Source: Bradyrhizobium amphicarpaeae
GTDB taxonomy: Bacteria > Pseudomonadota > Alphaproteobacteria > Rhizobiales > Xanthobacteraceae
Assembly (NCBI RefSeq): GCF_002266435.3
Contig: NZ_CP029426.2
Location: forward strand, 5,734,001 to 5,798,000
Length of the DNA: 64,000 bases
Direction of reading: 5' to 3'
Shown one piece after another: positions 16,963 to 26,211 of the stretch. Below the pieces are notes generated by a model, which worked only from the letters and a program-made list of their open reading frames with translations, searched no databases and was not told the origin of the DNA. Positions within the stretch are counted from its first letter, which is position 1; the number at the start of each line of letters is the position of its first letter. The position numbers were made by a program, and so were the translations under genes.

Positions 16963-17745
16963 ATGGTGACCTTCTACGGCAAAACCTTCTCCTCCCGCCT
17001 GCTCATCGGCAGCGCGCTCTATCCTTCGCCTGCGATCATGCAGGACGCGATCCGCGCCTCCGGCTCGAACATCGTCACGGTGTCGCTGCGGCGCGAATCC
17101 GCCGGCGGCAAGTCGGGCGACGCGTTCTGGAAGCTGATCCGCGAGCTCGACGTCACCGTGCTGCCGAACACCGCGGGCTGCCGCACCGTGCGCGAGGCCG
17201 TGACCACCGCCAAGCTCGCGCGCGAATTGTTCGGCACGTCCTGGATCAAGCTCGAGGTCATTGCCGACAACGACACGCTGCAGCCCGATGTCGTCGGCCT
17301 GGTCGAAGCCGCCGGCATCCTGATCAAGGACGGCTTCGACGTGTTCCCCTATTGCACCGAGGACCTCTCGGTCGCGAACCGTCTGGTTGACGCCGGCTGC
17401 AAGGTGGTGATGCCGTGGGCCGCCCCGATCGGCAGCGCCAAGGGCATCACCAACCGCGATGCGCTGAAGCTCTTACGCGAGCGCCTGCCCGACATCACGC
17501 TGGTGGTCGACGCCGGCCTCGGCGCGCCCAGCCACGCCGCCGAGGCGCTCGAGCTCGGCTTCGATGCCGTGCTGCTCAACACCGCGATCGCCAAGGCCGC
17601 GGACCCGGTTGCGATGGCGAACGCCTTCCGTCTCGGCTGCGAGGCCGGACGCACCGCCTACGAGGCCGGGCTGATGAACGCCCGCGACTTCGCCTCCCCG
17701 TCCACCCCTGTCGTTGGGACACCTTTTTGGCATGCCGTATCCTGA
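16963..17745 (+). CDS. thiG: Thiazole synthase ThiG
   Basis: A 260-residue TIM-barrel enzyme that condenses DXP, dehydroglycine and ThiS thiocarboxylate into the thiazole phosphate. Lys96 in [16 protein letters not shown] matches the DXP-imine lysine; the phosphate-binding [12 protein letters not shown] and [16 protein letters not shown] motifs are present. The ATG at 16963 follows CACGGAGACACC; two in-frame upstream codons fall in the repeat region. Overlaps thiE by 14 nt. Confidence 0.95.
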   Translation: MVTFYGKTFSSRLLIGSALYPSPAIMQDAIRASGSNIVTVSLRRESAGGKSGDAFWKLIRELDVTVLPNTAGCRTVREAVTTAKLARELFGTSWIKLEVIADNDTLQPDVVGLVEAAGILIKDGFDVFPYCTEDLSVANRLVDAGCKVVMPWAAPIGSAKGITNRDALKLLRERLPDITLVVDAGLGAPSHAAEALELGFDAVLLNTAIAKAADPVAMANAFRLGCEAGRTAYEAGLMNARDFASPSTPVVGTPFWHAVS

Positions 17746-18340
17746 TCGCTTCTATCCCGTCGTCGACAGCCTGGCCTGGGTCGAGCGCCTGACCAGGCTC
17801 GGCGTCGGCACCATCCAGCTGCGCGCCAAGGCGCTCAACGACGCCGACGCGCTGCAGATCGTCACCGACGCGCTGGCCATCACGAACGGCACGCAAGCCA
17901 GGCTGGTCGTGAACGATTATTGGCGCGCCGCGATCGTCGCCGGGGCCAAATATCTGCATCTCGGCCAGGAGGATCTGGCCGAAGCCGACCTCGCGGCGAT
18001 CCGCGAGGCCGGGTTGTCGCTCGGCATCTCCACCCATGACGACGCCGAGCTCGAAACCGCGCTCGCGGCCAAGCCCGACTATGTCGCGCTCGGCCCGATC
18101 TTCTTCACCACGCTCAAATCGATGCGCTTCGAGCCGCAGGGCATTCCGAAGATCACGGAGTGGAAGAAGCGCATCGGCAACATCCCGCTGGTCGCCATCG
18201 GCGGCATCAAGTTCGAGCACGCCGCGGAGATCTTTGCCGCCGGCGCGGACTCGATCGCGGTGGTCAGCGACGTCACCCAGAATGCCGATCCCGATGCCCG
18301 CGTGCGGCAATGGCTCGATGGTTGGAAGGAGGCGGCGTGA
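17732..18340 (+). CDS. thiE: Thiamine phosphate synthase ThiE
   Basis: A 202-residue TIM-barrel enzyme joining HMP-PP and thiazole phosphate. Family motifs: [82 protein letters not shown]. The ATG at 17732 is inside the thiG 3' end; a TTG at 17714 is an alternative adding six residues. Coupled to thiG by overlap. Confidence 0.93.
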   Translation: MPYPDRFYPVVDSLAWVERLTRLGVGTIQLRAKALNDADALQIVTDALAITNGTQARLVVNDYWRAAIVAGAKYLHLGQEDLAEADLAAIREAGLSLGISTHDDAELETALAAKPDYVALGPIFFTTLKSMRFEPQGIPKITEWKKRIGNIPLVAIGGIKFEHAAEIFAAGADSIAVVSDVTQNADPDARVRQWLDGWKEAA

Positions 18341-18356
18341 TGCCCCACTCTCTCCA

Positions 18357-18443
18357 CGTCATTGGCAGGAGCCCTTGCGACGAAGCAATCCAGACTGCTT
18401 CCGCGGATGCATTCCTGGATTGCTTCGCCGCGCTCGCAATGAC
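18357..18443. repeat. Palindromic repeat, family C (copy 2)
   Basis: CGTCATTGGCAGGAGC ... GAAGCAATCCAGACTG and TGGATTGCTTCGCCGCGCTC then GCAATGACG. Lies in the 304-nt gap between thiE and thiC. Confidence 0.85.
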
Positions 18444-18476
18444 GGAGCAAGAACTGCCCGCCTCACTCCAATCTCC

Positions 18477-18560
18477 GTCCCTCACCCTGAGGTGGCCGCG
18501 CAAGCGGCCCTCGAAGGGCGACGGCCCGGCTCCATCCTTCGAGGCGCGCAAGTGCGCGCA
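18477..18560. repeat. Degenerate family A repeat between thiE and thiC
   Basis: CCCTCACCCTGAGGTGGCCG, CCCTCGAAGGGCGACGG, then CATCCTTCGAGGCGCGCAAG: the arms of family A with several changes. Together with the family C copy it fills most of the 304-nt thiE-thiC gap; no second THI element was found there. Confidence 0.65.
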
Positions 18561-18623
18561 CCTCCAGCGACGAGCGCTCCGCGATCGCGCAAGGATGACG
18601 AACAGCACGCAACGACGCGATAA

Positions 18624-20543
<1,920 letters not shown>

Positions 20544-20599
20544 ACGAGTTGAATTGCGATTTAGATTGCACGTCGGAAGGGCGGCGGATCGCCCTTCCG

Positions 20600-21376
20600 C
20601 TAGGCATTTAGATCCATCTTCTTTCGAAGGCGACTGATTGCATTAGCTAGCTGGTGGGACCGCCATCTGTTGTCCAAGCGAAGGTCTAGTCGATACTTTA
20701 ACAGTATCGACAAGGGATCAACTTGAAATTTTGTCTGCGACGGCCGCCCCAAATTCCGGTCCCGAATGACGTAGAACAAGCTCATCAAGATGGCTTGAGC
20801 CTTTTTCGTTTCCCCATTTTGCAAAAGATCATCGATGAAGACATCGAGTATTATGACCGCCGCATGAGCAGAACTGATGGAATGGGGATCCGTTCTCTTC
20901 AGATCGTTGATATTTGAAAGCCTGCTCCGCAAGCAATCCAAGGGATGCAGAATAAGTATGTCGATTTGGCTGCCCTGGCCTTGGCTCGGTCCCGTGAGCG
21001 TTACCACGTTGTTCTTGAGCGATCGCGGATCAACGCCAAGGACAGCTCTCAAAAAATCAACTTGTATCGTCTTCTCCCCGAGCTGCCCGACCACTACGGC
21101 AGCATTCGGCGATGGATCAAAAGCTGGCGGTATATAAACCTTCGCGTTCATCAATTTCTTCGCGAAAGCCTCCGCGGCTTTTCTGTCACCGTAAAGATCG
21201 ACGTCTTCACTCGACATCGAATACACGCGCGCAATCTGCGGCGCTCGACCTAAATAGAGGCGAGACCAAATCGCGAGGGACTGCCCACCAACCAGTACCG
21301 CATCAACTTCCTTTAAATAATCTAGGACAGTTTCAATTTCTGCAGGAGTGAGATGAGTGGGCGGGCTACTGGTCAT
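20600..21376 (-). CDS. Nucleotidyltransferase-fold protein (AbiEii/MNT-like)
   Basis: A 258-residue protein. GGQS at 30-33 is followed by SEDVDL at 56-61 (Asp58, Asp60), and IQVDFL supplies a third acidic residue, Asp107: the arrangement of the pol-beta nucleotidyltransferase fold as in AbiEii or MNT-type proteins. The C-terminal half is helical (HPLDCLRSRLSNI...). Base composition is clearly A/T-richer than the neighbours (many AAA, AAT, TTT codons), suggesting acquisition. It overlaps the small upstream gene by 11 nt (ATGACCAGTAG) and has no good ribosome-binding site of its own, so it is probably coupled. Function could be toxin, antitoxin or defence; none is proven. Confidence 0.7.
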   Translation of the reverse strand: MTSSPPTHLTPAEIETVLDYLKEVDAVLVGGQSLAIWSRLYLGRAPQIARVYSMSSEDVDLYGDRKAAEAFAKKLMNAKVYIPPAFDPSPNAAVVVGQLGEKTIQVDFLRAVLGVDPRSLKNNVVTLTGPSQGQGSQIDILILHPLDCLRSRLSNINDLKRTDPHSISSAHAAVIILDVFIDDLLQNGETKKAQAILMSLFYVIRDRNLGRPSQTKFQVDPLSILLKYRLDLRLDNRWRSHQLANAISRLRKKMDLNA

Positions 21377-21572
21377 CTTTCGCGAGAGGGCGGCGACCTA
21401 TCGCACTCACCCTAAAGTCGCTCAAGTTGAGAGAAGCGAAAAAATCATTCTGTATCGCCAGCTCGTAGTTGGAGGAGATACCTTCTTCCAACTTGTGAGC
21501 GTCTAAGTCTCGCGATATCTTCTTAATGATATCTCGCTTCCACGCGTCGTCGACAAATACCTTATAGGCCAT
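21366..21572 (-). CDS. Small partner protein of the nucleotidyltransferase module
   Basis: A 68-residue soluble protein, first gene of the A/T-rich pair, with AGGAGAG 5 nt before its ATG at 21572. A basic helix (WKRDIIKKISRDLDAHKLEE) contains RDLDAH at 21-26, which fits the R-x4-H pattern of HEPN nucleases, but the protein is far shorter than a HEPN domain, so the match may be chance. I do not recognise a family. The 11-nt overlap with the downstream gene implies they act together. Confidence 0.65.
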   Translation of the reverse strand: MAYKVFVDDAWKRDIIKKISRDLDAHKLEEGISSNYELAIQNDFFASLNLSDFRVSAIGRRPLAKDDQ

Positions 21573-21658
21573 AGTACTCTCCTGCGAGAGATAAGCTATC
21601 GACGGACCACTCCCATGACAATAGGAGGCTTCCAGTATTAATCTTCGACCGTTCCACC

Positions 21659-21674
21659 TTAACAGAGCCTTAAC
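21659..21674. promoter_or_regulatory. Candidate CtrA-binding site
   Basis: TTAACAGAGCCTTAAC matches TTAA-N7-TTAAC, the full CtrA box of alphaproteobacteria. It lies 87 nt upstream of the small-protein gene (minus strand) and about 145 nt upstream of the glycosylase start chosen here. Confidence 0.5.
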
Positions 21675-21817
21675 AATTGCCTGTGAGGAGGTTTCAAGCC
21701 CCTAAACCACTTAATCGAAGGCTTACTGAACCCGGAAGGACGAAGTCTGGAAAAAAGGGGAAGACCAGAGGCAGCAATTGGGCTGCATCGCACTTCCGTT
21801 CACAAGGCCAATTAATC

Positions 21818-22393
21818 GTGGTCGCCGACGCGACGCCAAAAACGTCTGATTTGCTCGTGCCCACGCCCCACCGCCTCCCCGACCAGCTCCGCCCCGACCT
21901 CCGCCTCGTCTTCGTCGGCACCGCCGCCTCGACGCGCTCGGCCGAACTCGGGCACTATTACGCCCATCCCGGCAACCGCTTCTGGCGCGCGCTGCATGAG
22001 GCCGGCATCACGCCGCGGCGCTATCAGCCGGGCGAGTTCGCATCGCTGATCGCGCTCGGGATCGGCTTCACCGATCTTTCCAAGACGGGCGCCGGAATGG
22101 ATCACCAGATCGCGGCGGAGACGATCGACGTGCCGGGCTTCAGAGCGAAGATGGAGACGTACCGGCCGCGGACGATTGCGTTCACGAGCAAGAAGGCGGC
22201 GAGCTTGTTTTATCGCAGGCCGTCGAGCGGGATTGCGCTGGGACGGCAGCCGCGCGATGAGAGCTTGCCGGAGATCTTCGTGCTGCCGTCGCCGTCGGGC
22301 GCGGCGTCCGGGCACTGGACGATCGAGCCATGGCGCGAGTTGGCGGCGTGGATCGCTGCACTCGACGCACAACACCCACAGACCTCATCCTGA
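21818..22393 (+). CDS. mug: Mug/TDG-family mismatch-specific DNA glycosylase
   Basis: About 191 residues. Motif 1 region reads RLVFVGTAASTRSAELGHYY then AHPGNRFWRAL; motif 2 is LPSPSGAASGHW. Members remove uracil, thymine or ethenocytosine mispaired with guanine. The usual motif-1 asparagine (GxNPGxxS) is replaced by GTAAST, as in a Mug subgroup, so substrate range may differ. The start is uncertain: I take GTG 21818, but TTG 21677 would add 47 residues of composition unlike the rest. The last codons and stop lie inside repeat family A. Confidence 0.8.
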   Translation: MVADATPKTSDLLVPTPHRLPDQLRPDLRLVFVGTAASTRSAELGHYYAHPGNRFWRALHEAGITPRRYQPGEFASLIALGIGFTDLSKTGAGMDHQIAAETIDVPGFRAKMETYRPRTIAFTSKKAASLFYRRPSSGIALGRQPRDESLPEIFVLPSPSGAASGHWTIEPWRELAAWIAALDAQHPQTSS

Positions 22394-22522
22394 GGAGACC
22401 GCCACCGGGTCCGCCCTACGCGCGGCCCGATGACAGGCTCCGCGGTCGTCTCGAAGGATGGCCGCGGGCGAGATGCGGGCCTGCATGGTTCGAGACGGCG
22501 CTTCGCGCCTCCTCACCATGAG
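22383..22522. repeat. Palindromic repeat, family A (copy 4) with internal insert
   Basis: CCTCATCCTGAGGAGACCGC, then about 39 nt not found in the other copies, then GCGGTCGTCTCGAAGGATGG and the opposite arm GGTTCGAGACGGCGCTTCGC, CCTCACCATGAGGG. The first arm provides the TGA stop of the glycosylase gene. Confidence 0.75.
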
Positions 22523-22532
22523 GGTCGAGCTT

Positions 22533-22638
22533 CGTAGGGTGGGCAAAAGGCGCGCCAGCGCCGTGCCCACGATTTGTCCGTGAGTCCCGGCAGTGCGTGG
22601 GCACGGCGCGCGAAGGGCGCGCCTTTGCCCACCCTACG
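22533..22638. repeat. Palindromic repeat, family E
   Basis: CGTAGGGTGGGCAAAAGGCG ... CGTGCCCACG on the left and CGTGGGCACGGCGC ... GCCTTTGCCCACCCTACG on the right, a near-perfect 106-bp inverted repeat between the glycosylase and VOC genes. Confidence 0.85.
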
Positions 22639-22651
22639 GCACCGTCGGTCC

Positions 22652-23089
22652 TCACCCTGCATAGGCCTTGTCGAGATCGGCGATCACGATCTTCCGCATC
22701 CCCATCATCGCCTGCATGACGCGATTGGCCCGGGTGCGGTCCGCATCGCCGAGATAGCGGCCGAGCTTGGTCGGGATCACCTGCCACGACAGGCCGAACT
22801 TGTCCTTGAGCCAGCCGCATCTCGACTCCTCGCCGCCGTCGGCGGTCAACCGGCTCCAGAAATAGTCGACCTCCGCTTGCGTCTCGACGCTGATGAAGAA
22901 CGACACCGCCTCGTTGAAGCGGTATTGCGGCCCGCCATTGAGGGCGTGGAAGCGCTGGCCTTCGAGCTCGAACACCGCCATGAAATCGCTAACGGTCTCG
23001 ACTTCAGCGTTGGGAAACACCGATTTGTAGAAGGCCACGGCCTCCGGGACGTTGTTGTCGAACCAGAGAAACGGCGTGATGGTGGTCAT
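22652..23089 (-). CDS. VOC family protein (PhnB/3-demethylubiquinone-methyltransferase-like)
   Basis: A 145-residue glyoxalase-fold protein of the PhnB-like group. It starts ITPFLWFDNNVPEAVAFYKS, the usual first beta-alpha unit, and has FELEGQRFHALNGGPQYRFNEAVSFFI and the C-terminal GWLKDKFGLSWQVIP. These proteins are often misnamed as methyltransferases; the true substrate is unknown. The ATG at 23089 is chosen because the fold begins right after it; an upstream in-frame extension is Arg/Pro-rich and unsupported. Monocistronic. Confidence 0.88.
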   Translation of the reverse strand: MTTITPFLWFDNNVPEAVAFYKSVFPNAEVETVSDFMAVFELEGQRFHALNGGPQYRFNEAVSFFISVETQAEVDYFWSRLTADGGEESRCGWLKDKFGLSWQVIPTKLGRYLGDADRTRANRVMQAMMGMRKIVIADLDKAYAG

Positions 23090-23222
23090 GGTCGGTCGCA
23101 CCTCGGCTGGATGGATCCGCGTCGATCGCGGCATCGCCCGGAGGACGAAGCGCGGGCCCCGCATCCGACAAGCCGGGCAGGATTTTTCCGGCCATCCTGG
23201 AGGAGGCTCGTGGGCGTCAGCT

Positions 23223-23322
23223 CGTAGGGGCCGTCTAACCCACCACGTCCGTCAGCGCGGAAACCGAAGCGGTGGGTTACGCCCTGCAGATGCGCTTTGC
23301 GCATCCGCAAGGCTTACCCACC
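23223..23322. repeat. Palindromic intergenic repeat, family G
   Basis: CGTAGGGGCCGTCTAACCCA ... GGTGGGTTACGCC ... GCATCCGCAAGGCTTACCCACC: GTGGGTTACG-type arms. Only one copy recognised in this window. Confidence 0.6.
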
Positions 23323-23338
23323 CGCCGGCACCTGCGCG

Positions 23339-23773
23339 CTACCGCATCGTGATCGCGAGGCCCGAGAGATCCGCGTTCGCCATCAACCCGACCTGCGTGC
23401 CCGACAGTTCCAGCACCGCGCCCTTCTGGTTGGAGAGCACGATGGCGCGGGCGCCGCGGCCCACCGCAATGCCGGCACCGGCGGCGCCGTAGACGCCGGC
23501 GATGTCGGAGGGACGGTTGATGTTGGAGACGCGGCCGCGCAGCACGGTCTTGGAACCGCCGAACACCAGGCCGTAATCGAGCCCGCCGGTCGACAGCGCA
23601 TAGGACCGGCCGCGGAAGTTCAGCACGCCGGAGCCGCCGGAACCACCGATGATCCAGCCCGCCTTGTAGATTGTCAGCACCACGGTGCCGCCGTCGGCCA
23701 GCGCCGAGGTCGAGAGGCCGGCCAGGGCGGCGATGGCGACCAGCGCGGCGCGACAAGAGGATGCGAACTTCAT
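23339..23773 (-). CDS. Secreted glycine-rich hypothetical protein
   Basis: A 144-residue exported protein: signal peptide 1-26 (RAALVAIAALAGLSTSALA), then a Gly/Val-rich beta body (GWIIGGSGGSGVLNFRGRSY, GLDYGLVFGGSKTVLRGRV, YGAAGAGIAVGRGARAIVL). The layout recalls SYLF/EipA-type envelope proteins, but similarity is weak and I cannot assign a family. GGAGACACCC precedes the ATG. Possibly a periplasmic lipid-associated protein (low confidence). Confidence 0.7.
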   Translation of the reverse strand: MKFASSCRAALVAIAALAGLSTSALADGGTVVLTIYKAGWIIGGSGGSGVLNFRGRSYALSTGGLDYGLVFGGSKTVLRGRVSNINRPSDIAGVYGAAGAGIAVGRGARAIVLSNQKGAVLELSGTQVGLMANADLSGLAITMR

Positions 23774-23893
23774 GGGTGTCTCCGGGGGCTATTTTTCAAG
23801 GGAGGATTCGAATCAGACGCAGCGAATGTACAGGATGGATCGGGGCGGCAACATGATGGGATGAGGCGTCGGGCGCGCTCGGCCCTCGCTCTC

Positions 23894-23980
23894 CGTCATT
23901 GCGAGGAGCTCTTGCGACGAAGCAATCCAGACTGTCTCGGCGGAGCCGGTCTGGATTGCTTCGCTACGCTCGCAATGACG
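23894..23980. repeat. Palindromic repeat, family C (copy 3)
   Basis: CGTCATTGCGAGGAGCTC ... GAAGCAATCCAGACTG and GTCTGGATTGCTTCGCTACG then CTCGCAATGACG; perfect outer arms. Confidence 0.9.
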
Positions 23981-24241
23981 GACGAGGCAGATGCGGTCCT
24001 CTCGCCGAGACTGGCCGGAAGCAGAGGCCTGGTTGCTGACCGACCATGGCCATGATGCCATTCTGCCCCTGTTTTGCCCGACGGAGCAACCGGGCTTCTT
24101 CCCCGTTTCCGAATTCTAAAAACTCAATGATCTCTGTATGATCCCTACTGTGCATGGGGTTGTTTTCGCACTTTTTGGTTTGAGCACCCCCCGCCTGCCG
24201 CTACGCTCATGGACCACGAGAACACTATTCGAGGTGATCCC
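23981..24241. other. Gene-poor stretch upstream of the RidA gene
   Basis: With the repeat at 23894-23980 this makes a 468-nt gap between CDSs (23774-24241). The stretch 24100-24180 is A/T-richer (TTCTAAAAACTCAATGATCT, TTTTCGCACTTTTTGGTT) and probably contains the ridA promoter, but no clear -35/-10 pair was identified. No small gene was supported. Confidence 0.4.
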
Positions 24242-24625
24242 ATGCCGATCCAGCATTTCGCGCCCCCGCCGCACGTCAAGTCGCCGCCGCTGTCGTTTGC
24301 CACCCGCGTCGGCGATCTCCTGTTCGTCTCGGGCATTCCCGGCTTCGACGCCAATGGCGCGCTGCCCGAGAGTTTCGAGGCGCAGTTCGCCAATGTCGTC
24401 GTCAACATCAAGCGCGTGCTGGACGAGGCCGGCGCCACCACACGCGACCTCGCCAAGGTCAACGTGCTGCTGACCCGCGCCTCCGACGTCGCCGCCATGA
24501 ACGCGCTCTATGCCGGCGCGTTCGGCCCGCCGCCCTACCCGGCGCGCACCACCTGCGTGGTGCAGGCCCTGCCCGATCCGAAGATGCTGATCGAGATCGA
24601 GGCGGTGGCCTCGCTGGCGAAGTGA
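24242..24625 (+). CDS. ridA: RidA family protein
   Basis: A 127-residue YjgF/YER057c/UK114 protein. RidA enzymes hydrolyse reactive enamine/imine intermediates released by PLP enzymes such as threonine dehydratase. Motifs: GDLLFVSGIPGFDANG, VNIKRVLDEAGATTRDLAKVNV, and YPARTTCVVQALPDPKMLIEIEAVA, with the substrate-binding Arg in PART and the final Glu. GAGGTGAT stands 4 nt before the ATG at 24242, so the ATG 33 nt upstream is rejected. Monocistronic. Confidence 0.9.
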   Translation: MPIQHFAPPPHVKSPPLSFATRVGDLLFVSGIPGFDANGALPESFEAQFANVVVNIKRVLDEAGATTRDLAKVNVLLTRASDVAAMNALYAGAFGPPPYPARTTCVVQALPDPKMLIEIEAVASLAK

Positions 24626-24775
24626 GCGGCTTCGCGTGTGGCTTGCAGGGCACGCGGCCCAACCAAATGCGCGGGGAACAGCTGACATGTCCGTGAAGGG
24701 CAGCGCCCCGGCTTGCAAAGGACCTGCTTTTACCGCACGAATTTGAGCTCGGACTTCCCCTCAAGGAGATATTTC

Positions 24776-25036
24776 ATGCGTCGCGTTCTTGCGCTCTGTG
24801 CCGTTGCCGGCATCGCCACTTCCGTCTTCGCCGTGCCGGCCTCGGCCAAGGTCGGCTATTACGTGATCCGCTGGGACAACACCGGCATCTGCCAGGTCTG
24901 GAACGAGGACCTGAAGTACAAGCCGTTCCAGTGGGGCGTGTCGACCTACAAGGTCGTCAGCAAGCCGCTCCCGACCTTCCAGGCCGCGTCCGACGTCCAG
25001 ATCAAGCTGCGCGCCGAGCGTCGCTGCACGCTCTAA
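24776..25036 (+). CDS. Small secreted protein, tandem paralogue 1
   Basis: An 86-residue exported protein: signal peptide 1-24 (RRVLALCAVAGIATSVFAVP, cleavage at ASA), then a compact body VGYYVIRWDNTGICQVWNED with two cysteines (GIC and RRC near the C-terminus) that could pair. AAGGAGAT precedes the ATG. Closely related in its first half to the protein at 25272 (YHLIRWQDTGLCQIWDE). Function unknown; the pattern is frequent in Bradyrhizobium. Confidence 0.8.
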   Translation: MRRVLALCAVAGIATSVFAVPASAKVGYYVIRWDNTGICQVWNEDLKYKPFQWGVSTYKVVSKPLPTFQAASDVQIKLRAERRCTL

Positions 25037-25060
25037 GCTCTAGCAACGGACCGGATTTCG

Positions 25061-25096
25061 AGGGCGGGTCGCGCGAGCGGTCCGCCCTTCTGCTTT
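25061..25096 (+). terminator. Candidate terminator after tandem paralogue 1
   Basis: AGGGCGG / CCGCCCT stem with a loop of about 14 nt, followed by TCTGCTTTT. Confidence 0.6.
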
Positions 25097-25271
25097 TGCG
25101 GGACGCGCGTTTTCGGCCGAAATCAGCCGTTGTCCGTCCGCGCGCTTTGAACCTGATCAGCACGCGGAACTACTCACATCTTGTCCGGCGCGCATCCCCC
25201 AGGCGTCCGGCACCGAGCCCTCCCCATCATTGCCGGGAGGCGCATCACATCATTCATTCGAGGAGCTGATC

Positions 25272-25523
25272 ATGCGTCGTATTTCCGTGCTGTGCGCTGC
25301 CGCCGGCCTTGCCGTCACCGCCTTCGTCGCGGCGAGCCCGGCGGAGGCCAGCTATCACCTGATCCGCTGGCAGGACACCGGCCTGTGCCAGATCTGGGAC
25401 GAGAGCATCCCGACCACTCCGTGGCCGGCCGGCTATCATCGCGCCAGCGCAACCGTGCCGACCTTCATCGACGCCCTCGCCGTGAAGGATGCCGCGTTGA
25501 AGAACGGCCATTGCAAGTGGTGA
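25272..25523 (+). CDS. Small secreted protein, tandem paralogue 2
   Basis: An 83-residue exported protein: signal peptide 1-26 (VLCAAAGLAVTAFVAASPAEA), then SYHLIRWQDTGLCQIWDESI and a C-terminal NGHCKW. The two cysteines are in the same places as in the protein at 24776, and the two genes share the pattern Y-x-x-I-R-W-x-[DN]-T-G-[IL]-C-Q-[VI]-W. GAGGAGCT precedes the ATG. A local duplication followed by divergence is likely. Each copy has its own terminator, so they may be expressed separately. Confidence 0.8.
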   Translation: MRRISVLCAAAGLAVTAFVAASPAEASYHLIRWQDTGLCQIWDESIPTTPWPAGYHRASATVPTFIDALAVKDAALKNGHCKW

Positions 25524-25546
25524 AATAATCGATCGGCGGACGAAGA

Positions 25547-25588
25547 GCGGGCAAGGACGCGGGCATGCGTCCTTGCCCGTTTGTTTTT
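25547..25588 (+). terminator. Strong terminator after tandem paralogue 2
   Basis: A 13-bp perfect stem CGGGCAAGGACGC / GCGTCCTTGCCCG, 6-nt loop GGGCAT, then TTTGTTTTT. It may also serve the convergent J-domain gene. Confidence 0.93.
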
Positions 25589-25602
25589 GAGAACTGAGCT
25601 TC

Positions 25603-26100
25603 TCACCCGTCCCTGTGCGCGCCGGGATGGATCAGGACGTCGCGTGCGGCGGCGAGGTCGATGAAGGCTTGCGCGCTGCCGCCGCGGTCGGGATGCATGC
25701 CCTTGGCGGCACGGCGATAGGCCTGGTTGATGTCCTCGCAGGTGAGCTGCACCGAAAGCGGCAGGCCGAGCACCTTGCGCGCGCGATCCTCGCTGGACAA
25801 TTGTTTCGGCGTGGCGTTGCGGCGGCCGAAGCGCGGCGCGGTCAGGTCATGAACGACCTCGAGAACCACACCGAGACGGCGCTGGGCCGCCAGCGTGACG
25901 CCGTGATCGTCATTGTCGGCCGCCTGGCGCAGCACCGGAAGCGCCTGCTCGGCGGCCTGGCGCAGCGTGACATCCGGGCTCATCCGCGCGATCTCGGCCA
26001 CGAGCCGGCCCGCCTCGGCGAAGTCGGCGGACTGCACCGACCGCAGGCGTTCGAGGGCCAGTTTCCAGGAGTCGAGCCGGGTGTCGAGCCGTTCCATCAT
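25603..26100 (-). CDS. J-domain (DnaJ-like) protein
   Basis: A 165-residue cytoplasmic protein. The C-terminal 60 residues form a J domain (KVLGLPLSVQLTCEDINQAY, RRAAKGMHPDRGGSAQAFIDLAAARDVL) with the HPD motif that stimulates DnaK ATPase; the helical N-terminal 100 residues are not a known chaperone region. The C-terminal placement of the J domain is unusual compared with DnaJ. I take the ATG at 26100 because no ribosome-binding site favours another start (ATG 26097 and TTG 26118 remain possible). Convergent with the tandem secreted protein gene. Confidence 0.82.
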   Translation of the reverse strand: MMERLDTRLDSWKLALERLRSVQSADFAEAGRLVAEIARMSPDVTLRQAAEQALPVLRQAADNDDHGVTLAAQRRLGVVLEVVHDLTAPRFGRRNATPKQLSSEDRARKVLGLPLSVQLTCEDINQAYRRAAKGMHPDRGGSAQAFIDLAAARDVLIHPGAHRDG

Positions 26101-26211
26101 GCGCGCAACGTTTAGCAATGAAGATCAGTATGCCAAGGCTGCCGTTTCCGACCCCTTAATTTCGAGTTAGCGTTTGGTGAAACTTCGAAACGAAATCGGG
26201 AGGAAAATGTC

